A stretch of 64,000 bases of DNA from Elusimicrobiota bacterium. GTDB taxonomy: Bacteria > Elusimicrobiota > Elusimicrobia > UBA1565 > UBA9628. Positions 45,311 to 54,215 of this stretch are shown here, piece by piece; positions within the stretch are counted from its first letter, which is position 1; the number at the start of each line of letters is the position of its first letter. Below the pieces are notes generated by a model. That model worked only from the letters and a program-made list of their open reading frames with translations, was not told the origin of the DNA and did not search any database. The stretch is from positions 135,587 to 199,586 of the forward strand of contig CP096137.1 in NCBI GenBank assembly GCA_023213235.1, given 5' to 3'. Both the position numbers and the translations under genes were made by a program.

Positions 45311-46266
45311 TCAGCCTCCTTTTCGTCCCATTTGTCGTACGCGCGGATGATGCGCTTGACGATCGGGTGGCGGGAGACGTCGGCCTCGGCCATGCGCACG
45401 ACGGCCGAGCCTTCGACGCCCTTGAGGATCTCGAGCACGCGCACGAGCCCCGACGTCGCGTGCGAGCCGAGGTCGTTCTGCGTCGTGTCGCCGGTGACGA
45501 CGGCCTTCGAGCCGGTCCCCATGCGCGTGAGGAACATCTTCATCTGCTCGGGCGTCGTGTTCTGCGCCTCGTCGAGGATCATGAAGGAGTCCTCGAAGGT
45601 GCGGCCGCGCATGTAGGCCAACGGCACGATCTCGATGACGTCGTTGTCGCGCCACGTGCGGAAGCGCTCCCCGCCGAGCATCGCGATGAACCCGTCGTAG
45701 AGCGGGCGCAGATACGGGTTGACCTTCTCCATGAGGTCGCCGGGCAGGAACCCGAGCTTCTCGCCGGCCTCGACGACCGGCCGCGAGAGGACGATGCGGC
45801 TGACCTGGCGCGACTCGAGCGCGCGAAGCGCGCAGGCCACCGCGAGAAAGGTCTTGCCGGTGCCGGCCGGCCCGATGCCGAACGTCAGGTCGTGCTCGGC
45901 GATCGTGTCGCAGTACTTCTGCTGGTTCGGCGTGCGCGCGCGCAGCACCTTGCCGTTGTGCGCCCGGTAGAGGCCGTCCTCCGGCAGGGACGGGGCGTCG
46001 AGGTTCAGAGGCTCGAAGCCGCGCGGATCCACCGGGGCGGCCCGGCGTCTCAGAGCGTCGATCTCGGCGCGCAGGCGGCGCGCGGCTTTCTCGGCGCGGT
46101 TGGCGCTGCCCTTGATCGTCAGGGTGAGTTCGCCGCTGTCGGCGTCCTGGCGCAGAAATATTTCGACGCCGAAATCCCGCTCCAGCTCGCGCAGGCGCGC
46201 GTCCTGCTGGCCGAGGAGACGCAGGGTCTCGTCGCGGTCCTGCAGGCGGATCTGCTTCGTGGTCAT
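45311..46266 (-). CDS. phoH: PhoH-family ATPase (one-base frameshift at the end)
   Basis: About 318 residues after adding one base. The N-terminal part is a KH-like domain (RELERDFGVEIFLRQD, LTLTIKGSANRAEKAARRL); Walker A is GIGPAGTGKTFLAV near residue 125; LSRPVVEAGEKLGFLPGDL and Walker B DSFMILDEAQNTTPEQMKMFLTRMG near residue 225 follow. The frame at the end needs one base in the T run 45320-45323 to stop as DEKGG at 45311, which gives the family length of about 320; otherwise it runs on into ybeY. phoH followed by ybeY is a conserved pair. SD GGAGGAGG precedes the ATG. Confidence 0.9.
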
Positions 46267-48561
46267 CGGACCTCCTCCTGATTCTCGGCCAGGCCGAGGC
46301 GCGCCCCGACGGCGCGGCAGGCGTCGAGCGCCGCCGACGGCCCCATCCCCTCGAGGGCGGCGGCCCAGCGGCGTTGGGCGTCGCGCAGGCGCCAGGTCCC
46401 GCACAGCAGGCCCGCCTCCCACAGGGCGTCGAGCCAGCGCAGCGCGGCCGAGATCTTGGCGGAGTCCTCGGGCGCGAGCACGACGGCCTCCATGCGCGCG
46501 TGCAGGCGCTCCTCGAGCTCGTCGGCCCACGGCAGGTCTCCGGCGGCGAAGGTCTTGGCGGGCGACTCGAGGAGCAGCTGCACGACCGCGTCGTCGGCGG
46601 TGCCGCCGGCGCGCAGGGCGGCCAGGCACTCCGTCCAGCGCGCGAGGTACGACGCGCGCGAGGCGCCGAGGCCCCGCCGGCGGCCAGCGACTTCACGACC
46701 TCGGACCTTTCGTCCGCGAGCACGGCGTCGAGACCGTAGGGCGCGGCGCCGAAGCGCGCGTCGAGCTCGGCGCGGAAGTCCTGCTCGGAGAGCGCGAGGA
46801 AGCGGGCGCCGAGCGCCGCGGGGTCGACGGAGTCCCGCCGAGGCGCGAGCCAGACGCGGAAGTCCAGGCGGTCGGCGCGGTGGACGAGCACCCGGAACTC
46901 CGCGCTCTCCCGGGTCTCCGGGCGCGTGACCGCGACGTCGCGCAGCGAGAACGAGAAGTCGCGCCCGGCCAGCCCCGCCTTGTCGGCGCGGAAGGCCGGG
47001 CCGCACGTCCAGCGCAGCAGGCGGGGCTCGGGAGCGGGCAGGCGCAGGTGGTCGAGCGTGCCGACGTGGGCGGCCGCGCGGGCGAGGCCGACGCGCGAGC
47101 CGGCGACGAGCGTGCGCCATACCTTCGCGGCGTCGCCGAAGCGGGGGAGGTTCGAGCGGCAGGCGCCGAGCCTCTCGACGAAGCCGTCCTCGGCGTCCTC
47201 GCCGAGCAGCTTCGCCAGATCGAGGGCGCGCGCCGCGCGCTGCAGGATCAGGACGGCCTCGACGCCCGAGACGTCGTCGAAGAACCAGCCGCAGCTCGTG
47301 AACATCGCGAGGCGCTCGCGCTGCATCGCGAGCAGCTCAAGCGCGCGGCGCTCCTCCTCGGCGAGCAGCGGCCGCTTCGCGTGCGCGCGCAGGAAGGCGG
47401 CGGCGTTCTCCTCGCGGGCGTCGAGCCACAGGACGACGGACTCGTCGCGGACCTTCCAGGGATCCTCGAAGAAGCGCGAGGCGTCGTCCTCGTAGAACGC
47501 GTCCAGGCGGTGGGCGAGCTTGACGAGCGCGTCGCGCAGCGGCGCGCGCCAAGCTTGGCTCCAATCAGGCAGATGAGCGGAGCGGCAGCCGCAGTCCGTG
47601 AGCCAGCGGCCGAGTCCGTGCTCGCAGCTCCACGCGGTGTTCTCCCGGATACGCACCTCGTGCGGCGGGGGAACAGCGCGAGGAAGCGGGACGGATCGAT
47701 CGGCGGGATGCCGTCGGCCTCGAGCAGGTCGAGAGCCGACGCGAGCACGCGTTCGGCGCCGGGGTGGTGATGTCCGTAGAACTCCCCGTCCGAGGCGATG
47801 TGGGCGAGCTGGGCGGCGTCGTTGGGCATGAGCCGCGCGCGCACGGCGTCGGCGAAATGCTCGGCGCTCGAGGTCGTGTCTCCGCTGACGACCCCCTGGG
47901 AGATGCGCCGATGGTAGAAGAAGATCGTCAGGCGCTTCGACGGATCGGTCGGCGAGGTCCAGGAGTACGGCGTCTTCGGGTCGACGTGGTCGGCGTCGAG
48001 CGGGGTCCAGGCCGACGCGCCGGCGTCGCGCACGGCCTCTCCCTGCTTCGGGTCGAGGATCGTGAACTCGAGGCCCTCCGACGCGAGGACCTCGAGCGTC
48101 TCGACGTCGACGGCGGTTTCCGGCAGCCAGAAGCCTTTCGGCTCCCGGCCGAAGCGCCGCTTGAACTCGGCCACGCCCCAGCGCACGAGCGTCTCCTTGT
48201 CGCGGCGCGACTCGAGCGGCAGGATATTGTGGAAGTAGGGGTGCGCGATCGCGGTCCTGGTCGCGGCGTCGGCGTCGAGGACCCGGCGCAGCAGGGAGGG
48301 GCGCTCGCGCTCCATCCAGGACAGCAAGGTCGGGCCGAAATCGTAGGAGAGGCGCTTGAGCGTCTCATCGTAGGCGATCACGCGTCCGTCCGAGCCGGCG
48401 CGCACGCCGAGCGTGATGGGACCGTAGCATTCCTCCGCGATCCGGGCGTTCCAGTCGTGGAAGGGGGCCGCGGAGGCCTCGCGGTCGATCGAGCCCGTCC
48501 ACGGGTTTTCCCGGGGCGGCTGGTAGAAATGGCCGTGGACGCAGACGTGCCTGTGGCTCAC
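46263..48561 (-). CDS. GH57-family glycosidase with DUF3536 (two frameshifts)
   Basis: About 766 residues after correction. The start CVHGHFYQPPRENPWTG is the GH57 (alpha-amylase/4-alpha-glucanotransferase-like) beginning; GFWLPETAVDVETLEVLASEG near residue 128 carries the GFWLPE signature; ASDGEFYGHHHPG near residue 245 has the catalytic-region Asp. The C-terminal half (ENTAWSCEHGLGRW onward) is DUF3536. Enzymes of this subclass act on glycogen-like glucans; glgC is close by (49270). One base is missing in each of the runs 47668-47672 and 46672-46675. GTG start with TACAAT six bases upstream. Confidence 0.85.
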
Positions 48562-48567
48562 GGATTG

Positions 48568-48573
48568 ATTGTA
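48568..48573 (-). promoter_or_regulatory. -10 box TACAAT heading the 14-gene minus-strand array
   Basis: TACAAT on the minus strand ends six bases before the GTG at 48561. No gap over about 20 bases follows until 36176, so this may drive the array from the GH57 gene to the SnoaL lipoprotein. Confidence 0.5.
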
Positions 48574-48586
48574 GTCTTTGGAGGGG

Positions 48587-49273
48587 CTAGTCGGCCAGGA
48601 CGGTCTTGACCTTGACCTTCGCCAGGTACGTCGAGAGCGCGTCGAGCGCCGCGGCCGCGGCCTTCGCGTCGGCGGCCTTGGCGGCATTCTCGGCGGCGCG
48701 CGCCTGCTCGCTCAGGGGCTTGAAGCCGAGGCTCGCCCCGGAGCCGACGAGCTTGTGCGCCGTCTCGCCGAAGGCCCCGATGTCGCCGCGGGCGAGCGCC
48801 TCGCGCATGCGGCCGACGTCGGCGCGGACCTCCGCCAGGTACCCCGGGACGAGGACGGCGATCTCCGGATCGACGGCGACCTCGATGGCTCCGGCGGCGG
48901 TTCCGAGCGCGATCGAGAGAGCCGCGAGGAGCTCTTCGCGCGAGAACGGCTTGCGCACCGTCGCGGTGAAGCCGCCTTCGAGGCAGCGGCGCAGGTCGGC
49001 GGCGTCCGTGTTGGCCGTGAGGGCCAGGATCGGCGCCGGGGCGCGCCCCAGGGCCTTCTCGTGCGCGCGCATGCGCTCAGCGGCGCCGAACCCGTCGAGC
49101 ACCGGCATCTGGAGGTCCATGACGACCGCGTCGAAAGCGCCGCGCTCGAAGGCCTCGGCGGCCTCCCCGCCGTGCTCGGCCAAGGTCACGTCGTAGCCGG
49201 CGCGCTTGAGGACGGCCTCGAGCAGGGCCCGCAGCGAGGGAGTGTCCTCGACGGCGAGGACGCGCGGCGTCAC
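48587..49273 (-). CDS. Response regulator receiver-HPt protein
   Basis: A 228-residue protein. Residues 4-120 are a REC domain: VLAVEDTPSLRALL, the phospho-acceptor Asp in AVVMDLQMPVLDG near residue 51, Thr/Ala LALTANTDA near 84 and VRKPFS (Lys) near 105. Residues 130-225 form an HPt module with ETAHKLVGSGASLGF, whose His accepts phosphate. Such hybrid proteins form the late steps of phosphorelays. No kinase is adjacent; the nearest are elsewhere in the genome or the kinase at 60053. GTG start overlaps the glgC stop. Confidence 0.88.
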   Translation of the reverse strand: MTPRVLAVEDTPSLRALLEAVLKRAGYDVTLAEHGGEAAEAFERGAFDAVVMDLQMPVLDGFGAAERMRAHEKALGRAPAPILALTANTDAADLRRCLEGGFTATVRKPFSREELLAALSIALGTAAGAIEVAVDPEIAVLVPGYLAEVRADVGRMREALARGDIGAFGETAHKLVGSGASLGFKPLSEQARAAENAAKAADAKAAAAALDALSTYLAKVKVKTVLAD

Positions 49274-50514
49274 CGTTGGGCGGTCTCGCCGCGCGGGACG
49301 ACGACGATCCCGCTCGGATCGACGAACCAGCGCTTCGCGTCCTCCTCGGCGTCGAAGCCGATCCGCACCTTGGAGGGGATCTCGTTGAAGCGGTCGACGA
49401 TCGCGCGCCGGATGTGGGACTCGGAGCGGATCTTGCAGAAGTCCATGATGATCGAATCCTCGATCACGGCGCCGTCGTGGATGTGCACGCCGCGGCCGAT
49501 GATCGAGTTCTTGATCGTCGCGTTGCGCACGAAGCAGCCGTCGCTGATGATGCAGTTCGTCAGCTTGCCGTCGAGCACCTTCGCGGGCGGGCCGTCGAAG
49601 CGGCCGGAGTGGATGAACCAGCGGCGGTTGTTGAGGTTGAGCCTGGGCCGGGCGCCGAGAATATCCATGTTGGACTGGTAGAACGCTCCGAGCGTGCCGA
49701 CGTCCCGCCAGTAGCCGTTCTCCTCATAAGTCTTGAGACCCGGGAGAACGTTCGTCGAGAAATCATACGAGTACAGTTTGTGCGTCTTGAGCATCGCGGG
49801 CAGGACGTTCTTGCCGAAATCGAGGTCGCTCTCGTCCTTGTGCCGGTTCTTGAGCAGGTCGACGAGCACGTCCTTGGTGAACACGTAGTTGCCCATCGAG
49901 GCCAGCGCGTGCGTGGAGCTGCCCGGCATCGGGTCGGCGTGCGGGGGCTTCTCGATGAACTCCTGAACCCGTCCGCTCTTGTCCGTGGAGACGATGCCGA
50001 ACGACGGCACCGCCTTCAGCGGCACCGGGATCGTCGACACCGTCACGTCGGCGCCCTTCTCGACGTGATACTGCACCATCTGCCCGACGTCCATGCGGTA
50101 GATGTGGTCGGCGCCGAAGACGACGACGAGGTCGGGGTCGAAGTCGTGGATCAGGTTGAGGTTCTGTCGCACCGCGTCGGCCGTGCCGCGGTACCACATC
50201 GTGCCGAGGCGCATCTGCGGAGGCACGACGGTGATGAAGTGCTCGCGCGTGAGGCCGGCCGTGCGCCAGTTCGAGCGCAGATGGTCGATCAAGCTCTGCG
50301 ACATGTACTGCACGAGCACGTAGATCGAGAGGATGTTCGAGTTGACGAGATTCGACAGCACGAAGTCCACGATGCGGTACTTGCCGCCGAACGGGACGGC
50401 GGGCTTGCTGCGCTCGTGCGTCAGAGGGTGAAGGCGCTCGCCCTTCCCTCCGGCCAGCACGATCGCGAGCACGCGCCGCGTGGGCGCGATGGCGTGCCTA
50501 CTGGGGCTCGGCAT
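49270..50514 (-). CDS. glgC: Glucose-1-phosphate adenylyltransferase
   Basis: A 414-residue enzyme that makes ADP-glucose, the committed step to glycogen. LAIVLAGGKGERLHPLTHERSKPAVPFGGKYRIVDF near residue 16 holds the nucleotide-binding and catalytic region; LGTMWYRGTADAVRQN near 103, FGADHIYRMD (catalytic Asp) near 131, and a left-handed beta-helix C-terminus (NCIISDGCFVRNATIKNSIIGRG) are all present. It fits the GH57 enzyme at 46263 as a glycogen-metabolism neighbour. Its ATG lies within the last 17 bases of the upstream adaptor gene. Confidence 0.95.
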   Translation of the reverse strand: MPSPSRHAIAPTRRVLAIVLAGGKGERLHPLTHERSKPAVPFGGKYRIVDFVLSNLVNSNILSIYVLVQYMSQSLIDHLRSNWRTAGLTREHFITVVPPQMRLGTMWYRGTADAVRQNLNLIHDFDPDLVVVFGADHIYRMDVGQMVQYHVEKGADVTVSTIPVPLKAVPSFGIVSTDKSGRVQEFIEKPPHADPMPGSSTHALASMGNYVFTKDVLVDLLKNRHKDESDLDFGKNVLPAMLKTHKLYSYDFSTNVLPGLKTYEENGYWRDVGTLGAFYQSNMDILGARPRLNLNNRRWFIHSGRFDGPPAKVLDGKLTNCIISDGCFVRNATIKNSIIGRGVHIHDGAVIEDSIIMDFCKIRSESHIRRAIVDRFNEIPSKVRIGFDAEEDAKRWFVDPSGIVVVPRGETAQR

Positions 50515-51526
50515 AGGGGTCCTCTCCGTAGTCGGTGTCGTCTTCGATCACGACGGCGTGCTTGCCCTTCTTTTTGCCGCTCTCGGGGACGGGGCCGAGC
50601 TCGGGCTCGGTGAAGTCGGCCTCGCCGGCCTGACGGCGCGCCATGCGGCGCAGCGCCGCGGCGTCGGCCTCCTGCTTGTGGCGCGCGGCGCCGCGCAGCT
50701 GCGCGTCGTCGAGGACGAGGATCTCCTTGTGCTGCTCGGCGCCGGCGGTGATCTGCGTCAGGCCCTCGGTCGTGATGCCCGTCGAGACGCGCACGGGCAG
50801 GTACACGCCGCCCTCCGGGCCGCGCACGAGCGCCGACGTCGGCACGTAGAGCACGTCCTTCTTCGAGAGCGGGACGATCTCGCCCTCCCACTCGGTTCCG
50901 GGGTCGAAGTAGCGCAGCGGCGACATCAGCAAGGTGAACGTCCCGCCGGGTTCGACCTTCTCGCCCTGGATGTCGAGGATGTAGCGCGTCACGCGGCCCT
51001 TGAGCACGCGCTTGGGGTCGTTGACGGGCCAGAAGCGCAGTTCCTGGCCGTCCTTGATCCACGGCGCGTCCTCGGGCCGCACGCGCCCGACGAGCTTGAG
51101 GGTGGCCGCGGCCTCGAACATCACGGACTCCGGCTTGACCCACGCCTTCGGCTTCAGAAAATTCTTCAGGATGTAGCACGTGTCGGGGCAGCGCGCGGCC
51201 GTCGGGCGGTAGACGCGCTGCCAGCGGTCCTCGAGGATGTCGACTTGCTGCGTGCCCTTGGAGTCGAGCATCGCCGCGAGTTCTTTATGCGCCAGGAACG
51301 CGAGCGGCTGGTCGGCGCCGCGCCAGACGAAGGTCGAGGTCAGCACGCTCTCGACGCGTCCTTCGATCGTGGCCTTGATGCGAAAGATGTCGTCGGGAAT
51401 GACGGTTCCGGTGACCTTGACCCGGATCTCGAGGTCGCCGCGCTTGACCTTGTGCGCGGTCGCGGCGCGGCTCGCCGCCGCGCTGATAAGAAGGAGGGCC
51501 GCCGCCAGGAGTGGTCTCACGGTCAT
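50498..51526 (-). CDS. Efflux RND/HlyD-type periplasmic adaptor-like protein
   Basis: A 342-residue protein. MTVRPLLAAALLLISAAASRA is a signal peptide; HKVKRGDLEIRVKVTGTVIPDDIFRIKATIEGRVESVL near residues 26-65 is the barrel-sandwich hybrid start typical of adaptor proteins; VLYVPTSALVRGPEGGVYLPVRV near 228 and VLVDDAQ-type beta regions follow. The long coiled-coil hairpin of usual adaptors is short or missing, and no RND pump or outer-membrane partner is adjacent. The Lys/Glu-rich tail is odd. A GTG at 51520 is the alternative start. Confidence 0.7.
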   Translation of the reverse strand: MTVRPLLAAALLLISAAASRAATAHKVKRGDLEIRVKVTGTVIPDDIFRIKATIEGRVESVLTSTFVWRGADQPLAFLAHKELAAMLDSKGTQQVDILEDRWQRVYRPTAARCPDTCYILKNFLKPKAWVKPESVMFEAAATLKLVGRVRPEDAPWIKDGQELRFWPVNDPKRVLKGRVTRYILDIQGEKVEPGGTFTLLMSPLRYFDPGTEWEGEIVPLSKKDVLYVPTSALVRGPEGGVYLPVRVSTGITTEGLTQITAGAEQHKEILVLDDAQLRGAARHKQEADAAALRRMARRQAGEADFTEPELGPVPESGKKKGKHAVVIEDDTDYGEDPYAEPQ

Positions 51527-51650
51527 CGAGGTTAGCAAATTGGGTATCCGCGCCCGTGTCGGCGCCATGACGCGGTTATTGTGGAATTGTAAGGGGATTT
51601 CACGAACCGCGCAAGGCGGGTGTCGGGCATGCCGTTCGTCGCGGAAACAG

Positions 51651-52112
51651 TCAGCGCCGGGGCAGCAGGAGGCTGCCGAGCACCATCGCCACGCACGCCG
51701 ACAGGTTCAGGCTGCGCGCGCGGGGATCGATCTCGAGCTTGCGCTCTCGGCCCGCGAACTTGGCATGAACTTCGGCCGGCAGGCCGTTGGTCTCCGAGCC
51801 GAACACCAAAGTCGCTCCGGCGGGAACCTCGGACGGATCCCAAACTTTCTCGGCCTTGGTCGAGAGCAGGAACACCGACGGGGACGGCTCGAGCGTCGCC
51901 ATCCACTCTTTCACGCCGCGATGCTCGACCTTGTCGAGCATCGGCCAGTAGTCGAGCCCCGCGCGCTTGAGGTTCGCGTCGGTGATCTGGTAGCCGAGCG
52001 GGTGCACGAGGTGCAGGCGGCAGCCGAGCGCCATGCAGGAGCGCCCGATCTGGCCCGTGTTGCCCGGGATGTCCGGGCGCACGAGCACCACCTCGTACTT
52101 CGGAGCGGCCAC
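51651..52112 (-). CDS. trmL: tRNA (cytidine/uridine-34 2'-O)-methyltransferase TrmL
   Basis: A 153-residue SPOUT methyltransferase that modifies the wobble base of certain tRNAs. VVLVRPDIPGNTGQIGRSCMALGCRLHLVHPLGY near residue 9 is the N-terminal block with PxIPxNTG; LVFGSETNGLPAEV near 100 and LNLSACVAMVLG near 135 form the SAM-binding trefoil knot. Length matches TrmL (155). GTG start; it starts three bases after the thyX stop. The 124-base gap downstream of it (51527-51650) shows nothing I can name. Confidence 0.95.
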   Translation of the reverse strand: MAAPKYEVVLVRPDIPGNTGQIGRSCMALGCRLHLVHPLGYQITDANLKRAGLDYWPMLDKVEHRGVKEWMATLEPSPSVFLLSTKAEKVWDPSEVPAGATLVFGSETNGLPAEVHAKFAGRERKLEIDPRARSLNLSACVAMVLGSLLLPRR

Positions 52113-52115
52113 GGC

Positions 52116-52853
52116 CTACTTCGCGGCGGTCTGCAGCGCCGGCAGCGCGGCCTTCTCGGCGGCGATGGTCGGGTTCTCGCCCTTCCAGCCGTCGCGCAGG
52201 AACGCCTCGTAGGTCCAGGGCATCAGGTCCTTGAACTGCTTGGCGAGCGCCTCGCCGTAAGCCTGGATCTCGAGCTGGGCGTGCGTGTCGGCGCGCAGGG
52301 CGACGAAGTTCATCAATGAGCGCGCGTTCACGGTCCAGTAGAACTCGGTGTAGAGGTTGACGGGAAGGACCATGCGCGCCATCTCGCGGGCCACGCCCAT
52401 CTCGATCATTTTCTTGTAGGTCGCGAGGGCCTCGTCGACCTGCTTGGTGAACATCGCGTGGAGAGCCGGCTGATCCAGCTCGATGGCGGTGTTGGACGCC
52501 TGCTTGTTCTTCTTGTCCTGCCCGCGCCACTTCTCAGGCATGTAGAAATAGTCTTTGACTTCCGTGTAGCGGAAGGAGACCTCGTTGTAGGCGGCGAAGC
52601 GGTGGCGGAACCACTGGCGCGCGACGAAGATCGGGGCGGAGACGTGGAACTTGAAGACCGAGTGCTCGAAAGGGGTCATGTGCGAGTGCTTGAGCAGGTA
52701 GCCGATCAGCTTCTTGTCGGCCTCGGCGCCCTTGCTGACGCCGCCGTAGGACACGCGCGCCGCGTCGACGACGCCTTGGTCGCCGCCCATGAAGTCCACC
52801 AGCCTGACGAACCCCTTGTCCAGGACCTTCACCGGCTCTTTGCTCGCGTTCAT
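52116..52853 (-). CDS. thyX: Flavin-dependent thymidylate synthase ThyX
   Basis: A 245-residue FAD-dependent enzyme that makes dTMP from dUMP, with methylene-THF and NADPH. The ThyX motif RHRxxxxNExSxR is seen in RHRFAAYNEVSFR near residue 82; SHMTPFEHSVFKFHV near 57, MARMVLPVNLYTEFYWTVNARSLMNFVALR near 160 and the ALRADTHAQLEI block complete it. The organism may therefore lack ThyA. SD AGGAGG seven bases before the ATG. Followed by trmL. Confidence 0.96.
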   Translation of the reverse strand: MNASKEPVKVLDKGFVRLVDFMGGDQGVVDAARVSYGGVSKGAEADKKLIGYLLKHSHMTPFEHSVFKFHVSAPIFVARQWFRHRFAAYNEVSFRYTEVKDYFYMPEKWRGQDKKNKQASNTAIELDQPALHAMFTKQVDEALATYKKMIEMGVAREMARMVLPVNLYTEFYWTVNARSLMNFVALRADTHAQLEIQAYGEALAKQFKDLMPWTYEAFLRDGWKGENPTIAAEKAALPALQTAAK

Positions 52854-52864
52854 GCGGAATCCTC

Positions 52865-53817
52865 CTAATCTCTGTATTGCCGCGCGTCGGGCAGAGCCGA
52901 CGCGGCCTTGGAAATCGCTCCGACCCAGTCGACGAGCCGCGCGTCGCCGATCACGCCCTTGCCGTTCCAGCGGTAGCCGGCCGTGCCGAGCTGGCGCTGC
53001 AGCAGCTGGCCGACGAGCCGGCCGTCGGCGGCGAGCGGCACGGCGACGACGGCGCCCTGGGTGGTCAGCGCGCGCAAAGTCGCCTTGTTGTCGGCGCGGT
53101 CCTTGTCCTGCTGGGGGCGCGCACGCCGTCGCGCACCCAGATCACGGCGGCCTCGCGGAAGCCGCCCTTGACGCGCACCGTCTCGGCGATCGCGCCCGCC
53201 GCGGTCTTCCACTCCTCGAGCGCCTTGTCGGAGCGCGGGGCGCGTCCGACGAGGACGACGGCTTCCTTGGCGGGCTTGCGCGCGAGCGCCTGCGCGCGCT
53301 CGGCCAGGATGTCGGCCAATGCCGCGGACTTGTCGATCGTGGCGGTCAGGACGAGCTCGCCGTCGTACTTGAGGCGCTTGCCGGCGCGCGAGGAGCCGGG
53401 GAGCACCATCGTGCTCTGCGTCTTCGGCTTGATCGCGGCGGGCGCGCCCGGGGCGTTCGTGTCGGGGCGGTCTTCGGTCGGCTCGGCGCGGATGCCGAAG
53501 AGCCAGCGAAGCTGGTCCATCGAGGGGGATTCGCTGATCAGCTCGAGCGGCACGGCGACGACCTTCGAGACGTGCTGCCCTTTGAGCCGGTCGAGCCCCT
53601 TCTGAATCGAGCGCGCGTCGATCCCGTTCTCGACGCTCTCGATCGCGATTCCCGGCAGCTGCGCGCGCAGGGCGGGCAGCTCCTTGCGCCAGCCTGCGCC
53701 CGCCTCGCCGGCGATGAGCAGGACGCCGTAGTCCTTCTTGCCCATCGACGAGTCGCCGAAGCCCGCGGCGGCCGCGGAGACGGCCGCGACGAGCGGAAGG
53801 AGCGGCGCGAGCCTCAC
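52865..53817 (-). CDS. Secreted CbiX-like (chelatase-fold) protein (one-base frameshift)
   Basis: About 317 residues after correction. The signal peptide is MRLAPLLPLVAAVSAAAAG. Two half-domains look like CbiX/sirohydrochlorin-chelatase repeats: VLLIAGEAGAGWRKELPALRAQLPG...GLDRLKGQHVSKVVAVPLELISES near residues 30-105, and EAVVLVGRAPRSDKALEEWKTAAGA...VAVPLAADGRLVGQLLQRQLG near 185-300. The metal-binding His (HGSR in chelatases) is replaced by GEAG or GRAP, so chelation is unlikely; export also argues for another use. One base is missing in the run 53113-53117. GTG start overlaps the response-regulator stop. Confidence 0.5.
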
Positions 53818-54206
53818 GCTTTACCTTTGCGCAGCAGAACGGCCTCGAGACGTTCGCGCAGCTCCTGGATGCTCACGGGCTTGGGGACGAACTCGTCGCC
53901 GCCGGAGAGCGCGGCGCTCGTCTTGTCGTGCGTGGAGTCGCGCGCGGTGAGGAAGAGCACCGGGGTGCGCTTGGCTCCCGCCTTCTTCTCGAGCGCGCGC
54001 AGGCGCTGGCAGGTGGCCAGGCCGTCGAGGCGGGGCATCATGAGGTCGAGCAGGATGGCATCGGGCGTCGAGGTCTTGAGCATCTCGAGGGCTTCGAGGC
54101 CGTCGGCCGCCGCGGTGACCTCGTAGCCGAGGCGCGCGAGCTGGATGGAGAGAATCTCGCGGATCGACGGGTCGTCGTCGACGACGAGGATCTTGCGGCC
54201 GCTCAT
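53814..54206 (-). CDS. Single-domain response regulator
   Basis: A 130-residue REC protein. ILVVDDDPSIREILSIQL (acidic pair DD), AILLDLMMPRLDG (phospho-acceptor Asp near residue 53), VLFLTARDSTHDK (Thr) and FVPKPVSIQELRERL (Lys near 112) are all present. It has no output domain, so it acts through protein contact. The neighbouring VCBS and CbiX-like genes are unrelated in type, yet the overlaps suggest co-expression. Confidence 0.93.
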   Translation of the reverse strand: MSGRKILVVDDDPSIREILSIQLARLGYEVTAAADGLEALEMLKTSTPDAILLDLMMPRLDGLATCQRLRALEKKAGAKRTPVLFLTARDSTHDKTSAALSGGDEFVPKPVSIQELRERLEAVLLRKGKA

Positions 54207-54215
54207 GATTCGCCT

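Noticed and set aside
51615-51630. GGGTGTCGGGC near 51620, similar to the repeat end
   Set aside because: One mismatch to GGTGTCAGGC and no inverted partner nearby, so not counted as a copy.
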